Of a DNA stretch of 64,000 nt, positions 34,957 through 44,626 are shown in pieces. The stretch spans positions 106,860 through 170,859 of the forward strand of contig NZ_SNZE01000001.1 of assembly GCF_004363775.1 (NCBI RefSeq), given 5' to 3'. The notes beneath the pieces were generated by a model, which made no database searches, was not told where the DNA came from, and worked only from the letters and a program-made list of their open reading frames with translations. The DNA comes from Hydromonas duriensis (GTDB lineage Bacteria > Pseudomonadota > Gammaproteobacteria > Burkholderiales > Burkholderiaceae). The translations under genes were made by a program, and so were the position numbers. Within the stretch, counting starts at the first letter, position 1, and each line of letters begins with the position of its first letter.

Positions 34957-37026
34957 ATGACTACACACGCTTCACCCAAAAAAATGAGCCTCAATCCGCA
35001 GCAGCAGCAAGCGGTCGACTACCTCGAAGGGCCTTGCTTGGTGCTGGCGGGGGCGGGTAGTGGCAAGACGGGTGTGATTACCCAAAAAATCACCCATTTA
35101 ATTAACAATTGCGGTTATGAACCGAAGCATATTCTGGCGGTGACCTTCACCAACAAGGCTGCGAAGGAGATGCAAGAGCGTGTGGCGAAGCTCATGGATG
35201 GCGTGCCTGTGAATTTGAAAGGGTTGACCATTTCGACGTTTCATTCATTCGGTGTCCACTTCTTACGTGCCGAAGCCAAACACTTGGGTTTAAAAGAGAA
35301 ATTTTCGATTCTTGACCAAGACGATTGTTTTTCAATTTTGCAAGAGTTGTGTGCGACCACGGACAAAGCCTTAATTAGAACCATGCAAAGCACGATTTCT
35401 TTGTGGAAAAACGGTCAAATCACGCCTGAACAAGCACTTAAAGAAGCCAAAGATGAGCAAGAGCTGCAATTTGCGCGGGTGTACGCCAATTACAATGCGA
35501 CGATTAAGGCTTATCAAGCCGTAGACTTTGACGATTTGATTCGTTTACCTGTTGAGTTGTTGCAAAGCAATGACGAGGTGCGCGACCGCTGGCAGGCGAA
35601 AATTCGTTACATCCTCGTTGATGAATATCAAGACACCAATGCCGTGCAATACCAACTGTTGCGCCAGCTTACGGGTGTGCGCTCGATGTTCACCGCTGTG
35701 GGCGATGATGACCAAGCAATTTATGCGTGGCGCGGTGCGACCTTGGATAATCTGAAACTGTTGCAAACCGATTACCCGCGCTTAAAGCTGATTAAGCTCG
35801 AACAAAACTACCGTTCCACCGAGCGGATTTTGAATGCAGCCAACGCCGTGATTGCGCACAATCCGAAGCTGTTCGACAAAAAATTGTGGAGTGAGTACGG
35901 CGAGGGTGACCCGATTCGCGTGATTCCGATGGCGAATGAAGAGGAGGAAGCCGAGAACGTGGTGATGCGTTTGCAGGCGCATAAAATCGCTAATCATGCC
36001 CAATTTGCGGATTATGCCATTTTGTATCGTGGTAACCATCAAGCGCGGGTGTTTGAACAAGTGCTGCGCAAGGAACGCGTCCCGTATGTGCTTTCAGGCG
36101 GACAATCCTTTTTCGAACGCGCCGAGATTCGTGACATCATGGCGTATTTTCGCTTGCTCAATAACATCAATGACGACCCCGCTTTTATTCGAGCCGTCAC
36201 AACCCCGAAACGTGGCATCGGTGCAGCCACGCTCGAGCACCTTGGTCAATACGCTGGGCGACGTGATATTTCATTATTCGAAGCGGTGTTTGAAACTGGT
36301 TTTGCGAGCATCTCCACGCCACGTCAACTGGGGCCTTTGCTTGAATTTGTTGAGTTTATCAATGAATTTGACGAACGCGCCGCGCGCGACGAAGCCCCTG
36401 AAGTGCTCGATGATTTAATCAAAGCCATTGGCTACGAAGTGTATTTATTTGAACACTTTGATGAGCGACAAGCACAAAATAAATGGAAAAACGTAGTTGA
36501 CTTCATGGCATGGATGAAACGCAGGGCAGAGGACGGCGACAAAAAACTCTCCGAAATTATTCAAAATATGGTGCTTATGTCCATGCTGGACAAGGGCGCT
36601 GAAGAACATAATGCGGTGCGCCTATCGACCTTACACGCTTCTAAAGGCTTGGAATATCCGCATGTGTTTTTGGTTGGAGTTGAGGAGGGCTTATTGCCGC
36701 ACATGTCGCGTGAAGACGTACTCGAAGACCCCAATCGCGTTGAAGAAGAACGGCGGCTGATGTACGTCGGTATCACCCGTGCGCGTAAAAGTTTGCACAT
36801 CACATGGTGTCAAAAACGCCGCCGTGGGCAAGACTTTGAAAATCGTGAAGCCTCGCGTTTCATTAAAGAAATGCAGCATGATAAAGATGCTAAACGTGAA
36901 AACTTAACCGATGTGCCACAAATCACGCCTAAACAACGGATTGAAATGCTCAAGGCATTGCTGGCAAAACAAGCGGGGCAACAAGAGTTACCTTTGAAAG
37001 ATTCTGCAACAGAAAAAGAGGGTTAA
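34957..37026 (+). CDS. rep: ATP-dependent DNA helicase Rep
   Basis: 689 residues from ATG 34957. Start of core: LNPQQQQAVDYLEGPCLVLAGAGSGKT with Walker A at residues 31-38; helicase motif II is VDEYQDTN, motif III VGDDDQAIYAWRGA, motif IV NYRSTERIL and motif VI YVGITRARKSL. It is closer to Rep than to UvrD in its N-terminus and length. It unwinds 3'-5' and helps replication forks pass obstacles. An in-frame start 33 bases upstream overlaps a hairpin and is disfavoured; ATG 34984 is also possible. Confidence 0.93.
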   Translation: MTTHASPKKMSLNPQQQQAVDYLEGPCLVLAGAGSGKTGVITQKITHLINNCGYEPKHILAVTFTNKAAKEMQERVAKLMDGVPVNLKGLTISTFHSFGVHFLRAEAKHLGLKEKFSILDQDDCFSILQELCATTDKALIRTMQSTISLWKNGQITPEQALKEAKDEQELQFARVYANYNATIKAYQAVDFDDLIRLPVELLQSNDEVRDRWQAKIRYILVDEYQDTNAVQYQLLRQLTGVRSMFTAVGDDDQAIYAWRGATLDNLKLLQTDYPRLKLIKLEQNYRSTERILNAANAVIAHNPKLFDKKLWSEYGEGDPIRVIPMANEEEEAENVVMRLQAHKIANHAQFADYAILYRGNHQARVFEQVLRKERVPYVLSGGQSFFERAEIRDIMAYFRLLNNINDDPAFIRAVTTPKRGIGAATLEHLGQYAGRRDISLFEAVFETGFASISTPRQLGPLLEFVEFINEFDERAARDEAPEVLDDLIKAIGYEVYLFEHFDERQAQNKWKNVVDFMAWMKRRAEDGDKKLSEIIQNMVLMSMLDKGAEEHNAVRLSTLHASKGLEYPHVFLVGVEEGLLPHMSREDVLEDPNRVEEERRLMYVGITRARKSLHITWCQKRRRGQDFENREASRFIKEMQHDKDAKRENLTDVPQITPKQRIEMLKALLAKQAGQQELPLKDSATEKEG

Positions 37027-37664
37027 GAAGCCTCTTTTTTTGGAAATGAGTAAGAATAAGCAAATCATCTCGTGACAAAAAGCGCGGTGCTTAAGCTTTA
37101 CGTTCTATGATGACGTCATGTTTGTTTAATCCACCTAAGGCTTCAAAGATTGCCTTGAAGCCTACTTGGATGTGACTGTCTATACCCAAGCATTGTGAAC
37201 TTAGACTTTCAGGCTTGGTATGAGCCGCAAGGTAGCCTTTGAGCACTTTTTCCACACGCTTAAGATTACGCAGCTTTATCGCATGTCATTTGAGTCGATT
37301 GAATGTGATATAAATTTCTGGTAAACTCGGAAATCGTAGCACCTTGTTGTGCGCTGCTTAAGCGCTACCAGCTGATATGAGAGGGCTGATTAAGAGGGCT
37401 TGCTACAACGTCAACGCGTCGGCCAAGTACACGACAAGCGTTTCAGGTTCTCACCTTTGAAGTGTTTTTTACAATCTACAGAAGAGCGTTTCGCGTTCTA
37501 TCTATCTTGTCCGTCGGCTGAGACCGATATCTTCAAGCATTGCGGCACTGACGCACGAAATCATGCCCGAGGCCACCCACTGGTCAACTTGTCAGTAATC
37601 CCGCATCGGTGAGCTGAGGCTGTTGCCTCACACTTTTTTCAACTGGAAAAAAGGAGTCCTCCCT
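37027..37664. other. 638-bp region without intact gene between rep and OPT gene
   Basis: It holds a decayed minus-strand cupin 3' end (next entry) and about 370 bp with no recognisable gene. A plus-strand frame at 37400-37612 has no family-like sequence and no ribosome-binding site. The last part has the AGGAG site of the OPT gene. It looks like a junction of foreign and native DNA. Confidence 0.6.
37092..37283 (-). pseudogene. Remnant of a cupin gene 3' end
   Basis: Read on the minus strand, the last 27 codons (GFKAIFEALGGLNKH then DVIIERKA and stop) match the end of the intact cupin gene at 41067-41429 (GFKGVFEVLDDLTKH, then YVISERKA). By hand I count about 61 of 81 identical bases. The upstream part of this frame (37 more codons) does not match the cupin, contains no start codon and is preceded by a stop. 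The remnant lies in the same orientation as the intact gene, on the other side of the OPT/DUF1177/PepE block. Confidence 0.75.
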
Positions 37665-39284
37665 ATGTCACAAATTTCCCAATCAAACATGCTTGCGCCT
37701 AATGACGCGCAGGTGCCGCCGTTTCATCCAAAAGCAGTGTCGGCTGCCAATCTGGTGTTGTTGGCATTGCTTAGCGTATTCGGCGCAGTCATTGGTATTC
37801 AACTGCTCGTCACGTTGGGCGTGACGCCCAATACTTCAATCATCGGGGCGTTAATTGCGATGATTCTGGCGCGCATTCCGTTGCAGATGTTGCGTGAATA
37901 CCGTTCGATTCATGCGCAAAATTTGGCGCAAAGTGCTATTTCTGCGGCCACTTTTGGTGCGGCGAACAGTTTATTGTTGCCAATTGCCATTCCATTCCTG
38001 ATGGGGCGCGCAGACTTGGTGTTGCCAATGTTTTTGGGGGTGGCGCTGGCGATGCTGCTTGATGCCTACATGTTGTACCGCATGTTCAACACAAAGGTAT
38101 TTCCTGCTTCAGGTGCTTGGCCTCCAGGTGTCGCCGCGGCTGAAGCCATTAAGGCGGGCGACAAAGGCGGCAAACAGGCGGCTTTGTTGGGGGCTGGCAT
38201 GATGCTCGGTGCGGTTGGCTCTTGGTTCAAAATTCCCATGTCGGCTTTTGGCACGGCCTTCATCGGCAATATTTGGGCTTTGAGCATGTTCGGCATCGGT
38301 TTACTGCTGCGAGGTTATGACCTGCGGCTGTTCGACTTTGATATCAGTAAAGCTTACATTCCTCATGGCATGATGATAGGGGCTGGTCTGGTGGCGTTGT
38401 TTCAAGTGGGAGCCGTGTTGTTTAAGAAAGCCAAAAAGGTTGACGCTCAGGATGAAGCGCTCAGTCGCAGCAACGTTGGCAAGACGCTGCGCTTGGGCGC
38501 GATTGGCTATATTGTGTTGGCTGCTGCTGTGTCCCTAATCGGTGGACTTTACGCTGACATGTCGCTTCCGATGTTGATTGCTTTTATTTTTTACGCTGCA
38601 TTTGCGGCCTTTGTTCATGAGTTGATTGTCGGTATTGCGGCGATGCATTCGGGCTGGTTCCCAGCTTTTGCCGTGGCGTTAATCACTCTGTTGTTGGGTT
38701 TGTTGCTGGGGTTTCCAGTCCCCGCGTTAGCTGTTTTGTGCAGTTTTTCGGTGGCCACTGGTCCCGCTTTTGCAGATATGGGCTATGACTTGAAAGCTGG
38801 CTACATCTTGCGTGGGCGAGGCACGAATCCAGTCTTTGAGCTCGAAGGTCGCAAGCAACAGTTGATTGCGGCCATACTTGCCTTTCTGATTGCGATACCC
38901 GTTGTCTATATTGCTCATACCATTTATTTTCCACAGGGCTTGGTACCTCCCGTGGCTAAGGTTTATGTGGCCACTATCAATGCTGGCGTTACACCTGGTA
39001 TCGCATCCTCATTATTGCTATGGGCTGTTCCTGGGGCATTGATTCAGTTGCTCGGTGGCCCAAAGCGGCAACTGGGCGTGCTGTTGGCGACGGGGCTGTT
39101 GATTTTTAATCCTATGGCTGGTTGGGCTGTCGGTGCGGGTATTGCGTTGCGCGTCATCATCGAAAAGATGGGTGGCTCCAAGGCTCGTGGTTACATGGAA
39201 GTATTTGCTGGTGGCGTGATTGCTGGCGACGCATTGTTTAGCTTCTTTAACGCCACCATTAACGCCAAGTTTGGCAAAAAATAG
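37665..39284 (+). CDS. OPT family oligopeptide transporter
   Basis: 539 residues with about 14 membrane segments. The sequence fits the bacterial OPT/YSL group: FGAANSLLLPIAIPFLMGR, the ASGAWPPGVAAAEAI stretch near residue 150, and GYDLKAGYILRGRG. It probably imports small peptides by a proton gradient. ATG 37665 is chosen because of AGGAG upstream; 14 extra codons are open before it. It is followed by a DUF1177 gene and peptidase E. Confidence 0.85.
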   Translation: MSQISQSNMLAPNDAQVPPFHPKAVSAANLVLLALLSVFGAVIGIQLLVTLGVTPNTSIIGALIAMILARIPLQMLREYRSIHAQNLAQSAISAATFGAANSLLLPIAIPFLMGRADLVLPMFLGVALAMLLDAYMLYRMFNTKVFPASGAWPPGVAAAEAIKAGDKGGKQAALLGAGMMLGAVGSWFKIPMSAFGTAFIGNIWALSMFGIGLLLRGYDLRLFDFDISKAYIPHGMMIGAGLVALFQVGAVLFKKAKKVDAQDEALSRSNVGKTLRLGAIGYIVLAAAVSLIGGLYADMSLPMLIAFIFYAAFAAFVHELIVGIAAMHSGWFPAFAVALITLLLGLLLGFPVPALAVLCSFSVATGPAFADMGYDLKAGYILRGRGTNPVFELEGRKQQLIAAILAFLIAIPVVYIAHTIYFPQGLVPPVAKVYVATINAGVTPGIASSLLLWAVPGALIQLLGGPKRQLGVLLATGLLIFNPMAGWAVGAGIALRVIIEKMGGSKARGYMEVFAGGVIAGDALFSFFNATINAKFGKK

Positions 39285-39369
39285 CCCCTATGATTGTTCC
39301 CCTCATTGCATGACTTGATGCTGTGAGGGGCTTCTTACTCAATTTATTTCAAACGCTAGGAGTATGCTC

Positions 39370-40299
39370 ATGAGCCTTGCACAGACTTTGCGGGTATTTG
39401 AATTACTTGACAGTGCTTATGCGAGCGGTCAAACGGTGGTTGACTTGCTGGCGTCGTATAGCAACGTGATGGTGACGACTACTCGGTTCAGTGGCACTAA
39501 AGGCGGGACGGATTTTGTTCGTATAGTGATACCAGGTGCTGCTGGTAAACTCATTGGTGGTGACGCACCTACGTTGGGTATCGTCGGTCGACTGGGTGGT
39601 CTTGGTGCGCGTCCCTCACGCATTGGTTTGGTGTCAGATGGCGATGGCGCAGTGGCGGCTTTGGCCGCTGGCTTGAAACTGGCACACATGCAAACCCAAG
39701 GCGATGGCCTGCCTGGTGATGTCGTTGTCGCTACTCATATCTGTCCTGATGCCCCCACTCGTCCCCATGAGCCTGTTGATTTCATGGATTCCCCCGTCGA
39801 CACCGAGGATATGAATGCACAGGAGGTCAGTGCCGATATGGATGCGGTATTGTCAATCGACACGACCAAAGGCAATCGCATCATCAACCACAAAGGCTTT
39901 GCAATTTCCCCTACCGTCAAGGAGGGCTATATTCTGCGAGTATCCGAGGATTTATTGCGCATCATGGAGATGACATCGGGCCGCGCGGCGGTCACCTTTC
40001 CAGTGACGATGCAAGACATTACACCTTATGGCAACGGTGTCTATCACCTGAACAGCATCTTGCAACCATCGATTGCCACATCGGCGCCCGTGGTTGGCGT
40101 GGCGATTACGGCGGAAAGTGTGGTGCCCGGTTGTGGCACAGGTGCCAGTCATGAGATTGACATCGCGGCAACGGCCCAGTTTGCGGTTGAAGTGGCCAAG
40201 GAATTTACGCGCGGCTCCTGCCAATTTTATGACTCGGACGAATACCAGAAGCTGCTGAGCTTGTACGGTTCGCTGGCGCATTTTCAACGTCGACAATAG
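39370..40299 (+). CDS. DUF1177 family protein
   Basis: 309 residues. Recognisable by its RLGGLGARPSRIGLVSDGDGA segment near residue 80, THICPDAPTRPHEPVDFMDSP near residue 120 and the C-terminal SHEIDIAATAQFAVEVAKEF. No catalytic role has been shown for this family that I know of. The AGGAG site is spaced for the ATG at 39370, not for the one at 39364. It follows the OPT transporter by 86 bp and precedes peptidase E, suggesting a part in peptide use. Confidence 0.8.
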   Translation: MSLAQTLRVFELLDSAYASGQTVVDLLASYSNVMVTTTRFSGTKGGTDFVRIVIPGAAGKLIGGDAPTLGIVGRLGGLGARPSRIGLVSDGDGAVAALAAGLKLAHMQTQGDGLPGDVVVATHICPDAPTRPHEPVDFMDSPVDTEDMNAQEVSADMDAVLSIDTTKGNRIINHKGFAISPTVKEGYILRVSEDLLRIMEMTSGRAAVTFPVTMQDITPYGNGVYHLNSILQPSIATSAPVVGVAITAESVVPGCGTGASHEIDIAATAQFAVEVAKEFTRGSCQFYDSDEYQKLLSLYGSLAHFQRRQ

Positions 40300-40360
40300 C
40301 ACGAAATCACCCATTCGGCCTCTTTACAGAGTACTAGACAGATGTTTTTTTAGGAGTACC

Positions 40361-41086
40361 ATGAAACTTTTATTGTTGAGCAATTCTCGCAGTCCAGATG
40401 GCGGTTATCTGACGCATGCACATGAGGCCATTGCCGAAATCGCAGGTGCGTGCAAACAGGCGGTGTTTATTCCTTTTGCTGGGGTAACCGTTGAATGGGA
40501 TGATTATTTGCATAAAGTACAAGAGGTGTTTTCTATACTCGGTATTGATGTGCAGTCTGCACACTGCGTAAGCAACCCAGTGGCTTTATTGGAGCAGGCC
40601 CAGATTATTGTGGTAGGCGGTGGTAATACCTTCAATTTGCTCAAGCATTGCCGTGAGCTTGGTCTGCTGCCAGTGATTAGCCAACGGGTGTTGGCGGGCG
40701 TACCCTACATTGGCTGGAGTGCGGGGGCCAACTTGGCTTGTCCCTCCATTTGTACCACCAACGACATGCCAATAGTCGATCCCAAAGGGTTTGATGCACT
40801 GGGTTTAATCCCGTTTCAGCTCAATCCGCACTATACCAACGCCTCGCCCAATGGGCATCAGGGGGAAACGCGTGACCAGCGTATTGCGGAGTACCTTGCC
40901 GCCAATTCGTCACAATGCGTGCTTGGTTTGCCAGAGGGCGATTGGCTGCGCATAACCGATTCAGCTGTTCAGCTCAATGGCTCTTGGCCAGCACAATTAT
41001 TCGAGGCAGGAAAAGCACCGCAAACGCTGACTTCTCCTGCTACGCTTTATCTTGATGCAATGAGGCTTAAGCCTTTCGTTCGCTGA
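40361..41086 (+). CDS. pepE: Peptidase E (alpha-aspartyl dipeptidase)
   Basis: 241 residues, peptidase family S51. The nucleophile is Ser120 in GWSAGAN, the same number as in the E. coli enzyme. PIVDPKGFDALGLIPFQLNPHY and PEGDWL are also typical. It cleaves dipeptides with N-terminal aspartate in the cytoplasm, fitting action on peptides brought in by the OPT transporter. Its last six codons and stop lie on the opposite strand of the final codons of the cupin gene (overlap 41067-41086). An AGGAG site precedes the ATG. Confidence 0.93.
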   Translation: MKLLLLSNSRSPDGGYLTHAHEAIAEIAGACKQAVFIPFAGVTVEWDDYLHKVQEVFSILGIDVQSAHCVSNPVALLEQAQIIVVGGGNTFNLLKHCRELGLLPVISQRVLAGVPYIGWSAGANLACPSICTTNDMPIVDPKGFDALGLIPFQLNPHYTNASPNGHQGETRDQRIAEYLAANSSQCVLGLPEGDWLRITDSAVQLNGSWPAQLFEAGKAPQTLTSPATLYLDAMRLKPFVR

Positions 41087-41429
41087 TGACGTAATGCTTG
41101 GTTAAATCATCTAAAACTTCAAAAACTCCTTTGAAGCCCGCTGGAATCACCACTGCGTCTCCCACCGTGAATTCGCGTGTTTCACCGTCTTCGGCAATAA
41201 TTCGACCTCGACCCGCCGTCACAAAAAAATACTCATCTTCTGTTGCGCCCATTTCGATGCGCCATGCGCCGACTTCACTTGACCAAATGCCCATGTACAC
41301 TTCGCCGCTGTTGTTGGTGAAGTGGTTCCAAGTGGTGCGTTTGGGCTGGCCTGACACGATGCGGTCGGGGCGTGGATGATCGTATTCTGGGGCAGGAGGT
41401 GTATCGGAAAAAAGTTGAATGCGTGCCAT
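41067..41429 (-). CDS. Cupin domain protein (DUF861/EutQ-like)
   Basis: 120 residues, a single-domain cupin of the cupin_3 type: VGAWRIEMGATEDEYFFVTAGRG then a VGDAVVIPAGFKGVFEV end motif. Such proteins bind a small ligand or metal; function unknown. AGAGGAC precedes the ATG. It converges with pepE and overlaps it by 20 bp. Confidence 0.85.
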   Translation of the reverse strand: MARIQLFSDTPPAPEYDHPRPDRIVSGQPKRTTWNHFTNNSGEVYMGIWSSEVGAWRIEMGATEDEYFFVTAGRGRIIAEDGETREFTVGDAVVIPAGFKGVFEVLDDLTKHYVISERKA

Positions 41430-41568
41430 GGTTTGTCCTCTATGTTATGTCTGCACGAGATGGGCAGAGTAGGCGTATACAACAAATACAATCGTGAAAT
41501 ACAATCATAACGTGATTGCCGATTGACATCAAAAAGTGGGTGCGGCGATTGTGGAAAATGGGTGGTGT

Positions 41569-42438
41569 TTATTGTGGGGTGTAGCTCAAGCGCACATAAA
41601 TGGGCGCGTAAGGCTCGGCTTGTGTGATTTCAAGCAGGGATTCGCGAGACAGCTCGAGCATGGCGATGAAGTTGACGACCAGCACGGACTTGCCTTGTCC
41701 ATCGGCGATGAGGTCGTTGAACAGTTCGCCAAACTCCATGAATTGACGGTGCTGCAATTGACGCAAAATACTGGTCATAAACTCGCGCACCGATAAGGTC
41801 TCGCGCGTGATTCGGTGTTTTTGATTGAGTTTGGCGCGTTTGAGAATGTCCTGCCAAGCCGACTTGAGGTCATCCAAGTTGACTTCAGGTAATGCGCGTT
41901 CAACGGTGTGGTCGATGTCCACTAAGGCGCGTTGAAAATCACGACCAAGCACGGGCAGTTGTCCCAGTCCAAAGGCGGCCAGCTTAATTTGTTCGTATTC
42001 GAGTAGGCGGCGCACCAGTTCGGCGCGGGGGTCTTCAACTTCTTCACCCGTATCTGATTTTTTGACGGGGAGCAGCATGCGCGATTTAATTTCGATTAGC
42101 ATCGCCGCCATCAGTAAATACTCGGAAGCCAGTTCAAGATTGGTCTTGCGAATTTGGTCAACATAAATTAAATATTGTGTTGTGACCTGTGCCATGGGGA
42201 TGTCAAGAACGTTGAAATTTTGCTTGCGAATCAAGTAAAGCAATAAGTCCAACGGGCCTTCAAATGTCTCAAGAAAAATTTCCAGCGCATTGGGCGGGAT
42301 GTATAAATCTTGCGGCATATTGAACAGCGGTTCGCCATACAGTCGCGCAAATGCCAAACCATCCACCACATCGGGAGTGGTGTCTGGCTTTGCATTTAGA
42401 AGAATGGCTTCGTCTAATGAGACGTTGTGTTGCGTCAT
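41569..42438 (-). CDS. scpA: Segregation and condensation protein A
   Basis: 289 residues. The N-terminal signature FEGPLDLLLYLIRKQNFNVLDIPM (residues about 58-82) and SEYLLMAAMLIEIKSRMLLP are diagnostic. The C-terminus has a winged-helix-like part with FMEFGELFNDL. ScpA is the kleisin that joins SMC and ScpB to condense the chromosome. The 56 residues before the signature are longer than in many ScpA proteins. It follows the DUF3460 gene by 27 bp. Confidence 0.93.
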   Translation of the reverse strand: MTQHNVSLDEAILLNAKPDTTPDVVDGLAFARLYGEPLFNMPQDLYIPPNALEIFLETFEGPLDLLLYLIRKQNFNVLDIPMAQVTTQYLIYVDQIRKTNLELASEYLLMAAMLIEIKSRMLLPVKKSDTGEEVEDPRAELVRRLLEYEQIKLAAFGLGQLPVLGRDFQRALVDIDHTVERALPEVNLDDLKSAWQDILKRAKLNQKHRITRETLSVREFMTSILRQLQHRQFMEFGELFNDLIADGQGKSVLVVNFIAMLELSRESLLEITQAEPYAPIYVRLSYTPQ

Positions 42439-42465
42439 TATGTTTGGTTGAGTGTGACTATTTTA

Positions 42466-42645
42466 TTAATTATAAACATAAGGTTTTTGGGCGACGCTGG
42501 CTTCTTTGAATTCGCGTTGCAAGCGCAAATCTTGAGGCTTGTCCCATAAGCGGGCGCGACCTTGACGCTGTTCTTGTTCAAGTTTGGGTTCTGTGTTTTT
42601 GAGGTTTTTCAAAAACAAAGTGATGTCGGATTCATAACGCGCCAT
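42466..42645 (-). CDS. DUF3460 family small protein
   Basis: 59 residues starting MARYESDITLFLKNLK and ending VAQKPYVYN, which is the DUF3460 pattern. The middle has a charged stretch with RARLWDKPQD. Small size means it is easily missed. It lies just upstream of scpA on the same strand, a usual place in Burkholderiales. Function unknown. Confidence 0.85.
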   Translation of the reverse strand: MARYESDITLFLKNLKNTEPKLEQEQRQGRARLWDKPQDLRLQREFKEASVAQKPYVYN

Positions 42646-42835
42646 TTTATTGCTCCAAATGCTAAATTGATGACAGGAATTGTTTACAATGGAGGCTATT
42701 TTTTTTGCGCCTCAATTTCCCGCATCATTTTACTCGAAAACTTTGAGGGCGGGCGCGCGTTTTGATGGTGTTTTGATGTCTTAAAAGAGTGCTTAGGTCT
42801 CTTTTTCTTAATCTTTTGTTATTGGAATTGTCATT

Positions 42836-44626
42836 TTGAAGTTGTTTTTTTGTTCATCGCAACAACGCCAATTGCGCGTTGTTCCAATATTGCGCCGCTG
42901 GTTGAACCAACTGGCAGCGGTGTTATTGTGGGTGGGCATGGTGCAAGGTGCGTGGGCCAACAACTATAAAGTCACTGTGGATGCGCCGAAAGAGGTGAAA
43001 GAGACTTTGCAGTCTTATTTGGATATCGTGCGCTATCAGACCCGTGAAGACATCCGTGATGAGTACTTGGATTTTTTGATTGACCAAACGCCTGAACAAG
43101 CGGCGAGTTTATTGGCGACTCTGGGGTATTTTGATGCACGAACTGAGGTGGTTCACAATAATAAAGAAGACGATGGTGCGAAGCCTGATTTGACGGTTAA
43201 GGTGTCGGTCGGTTCGCGTGTCATGGTCGAGAGTGCGAAGCTCGAAGTGCAAGGTTTAATTAAACAACAAGACCCTAAACGCATTAACACCTTAGAATTT
43301 GACTGGTCTTTACAAGAGGATGAGCCGTTTACCCAAAATGATTGGAGCTTGTCGAAAACGTTGCTTTTGCGCAAAACTCAGTCGGAGGCTTATGCAGCCG
43401 CTCGGTTCTTGAAGACTAAAGCATATATCGATCCCGATACAAAAAAAGCCCAACTTTCAGCCACGTTGGATTCAGGGCCTTATTTTACGCTCGGTGAAAT
43501 TGATGCGGCTGGCTTAAGACGTTATCCAGCAAGCGTTGTGAAAAATGTCAATGTCATCAAGGTCGGTGAAGCCTACAATCGCCAAAAATTATTGGATTTG
43601 CAAAAACGTTTGCAAAATTTACCTTATTTTTCAAGTGTTTTAGTCGATATTGAGCAAAATCCAGACGATGCGCAGTTGACGCCAATTAAAGTTAAAGTCG
43701 TGGAATTGCCAACCCAAAATTTCACGGGTTTGCTTGGCTATGGTACCGACGCAGGCTATCGAGCCAATGTGCAATACAGCCACTACAATGTGTTTAAACG
43801 AGGTTGGATTTTTGATACCAAGTACGATTGGCAGCAAGAAAAACGCACAGGGACGATGTCTTTGACGACGCCCCAAAACTCAAAGCATTTTGCTTGGAGC
43901 TTGGCGGGCAAAGTCGAAGATGATTTAACTGTGGATGTTCCTTGGCGAGAGTCGCAGATTGGTTTGCACTATGGTCGAAAACTGGAGCGCACCGCTCTTT
44001 CGTATGATTTAGATTATTTTCATAGTCGTTTTGGTGATTTCAATACTCATGCGACGGTTTTGGGCGTGTCATGGACTAAAAATAATGTGGACAACCCAGC
44101 TTTTCCGCGCAAAGGTTATGCGATTGAAACCTCCATCGGTGGCGCGTCTAAAAATGCGGGCTCAACTGCTAGTTTCTTGCGCCTTTATGGTCGTTATCGC
44201 TATTTCATTCCTTTTCTTAAAAGTGACTCTCTTCTTTTGCGTGCAGAGGCGGGTGCGGTTATTTCAAAAGACAGTATCTTTGATGTGCCTTCGAGCCTCA
44301 CCTTTTTTGCGGGAGGAAGCAGTTCTATTAGGGGTTACTCGTATCAGGCGATTGGTGTTGAATATGACGGCGAGACGGGTTTCCCAGGGCAGTATTTAGG
44401 CACCGCTTCAGCCGAGTACACGCATTGGTTCAATAAATCATGGGGGGCAGCGGCTTTTTATGATGTGGGTACGGTCACCAACAGTTTAACCGATGTGAAG
44501 TTGTATCAAGGTTTTGGTTTAGGTGCGCGTTGGCATAGCCCTGTGGGGCCGATTCACTTTGACTTGGCGTATGGCTATCCGCGTAAAAAATTATCCCCAC
44601 ACATTTCAATTGGGATTTTGTTCTGA
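42836..44626 (+). CDS. tamA: Translocation and assembly module protein TamA
   Basis: 596 residues, Omp85/BamA family. A basic N-terminus and hydrophobic stretch (LNQLAAVLLWVGMVQGAWA) form the signal peptide. About residues 45-270 hold three POTRA domains, and 270-596 a 16-strand barrel. The family motif for the lid loop appears as SSIRGYSYQAIG. The likely start is TTG (42836) with GGA nine bases upstream; no ATG or GTG fits ahead of the signal peptide. It overlaps tamB by one base. TamA/TamB help insert outer-membrane proteins and move phospholipids, and could serve the adhesin. Confidence 0.9.
   Translation: MKLFFCSSQQRQLRVVPILRRWLNQLAAVLLWVGMVQGAWANNYKVTVDAPKEVKETLQSYLDIVRYQTREDIRDEYLDFLIDQTPEQAASLLATLGYFDARTEVVHNNKEDDGAKPDLTVKVSVGSRVMVESAKLEVQGLIKQQDPKRINTLEFDWSLQEDEPFTQNDWSLSKTLLLRKTQSEAYAAARFLKTKAYIDPDTKKAQLSATLDSGPYFTLGEIDAAGLRRYPASVVKNVNVIKVGEAYNRQKLLDLQKRLQNLPYFSSVLVDIEQNPDDAQLTPIKVKVVELPTQNFTGLLGYGTDAGYRANVQYSHYNVFKRGWIFDTKYDWQQEKRTGTMSLTTPQNSKHFAWSLAGKVEDDLTVDVPWRESQIGLHYGRKLERTALSYDLDYFHSRFGDFNTHATVLGVSWTKNNVDNPAFPRKGYAIETSIGGASKNAGSTASFLRLYGRYRYFIPFLKSDSLLLRAEAGAVISKDSIFDVPSSLTFFAGGSSSIRGYSYQAIGVEYDGETGFPGQYLGTASAEYTHWFNKSWGAAAFYDVGTVTNSLTDVKLYQGFGLGARWHSPVGPIHFDLAYGYPRKKLSPHISIGILF

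Noticed and set aside
37400-37612. Plus-strand frame of 70 codons between rep and the OPT gene
   Set aside because: No ribosome-binding site, no recognisable pattern; likely part of the junction DNA.
37092-41089. Integrase-type island with att repeats
   Set aside because: No integrase gene is present and the two cupin ends differ at about a quarter of bases, unlike site-specific duplications; homologous recombination fits better.
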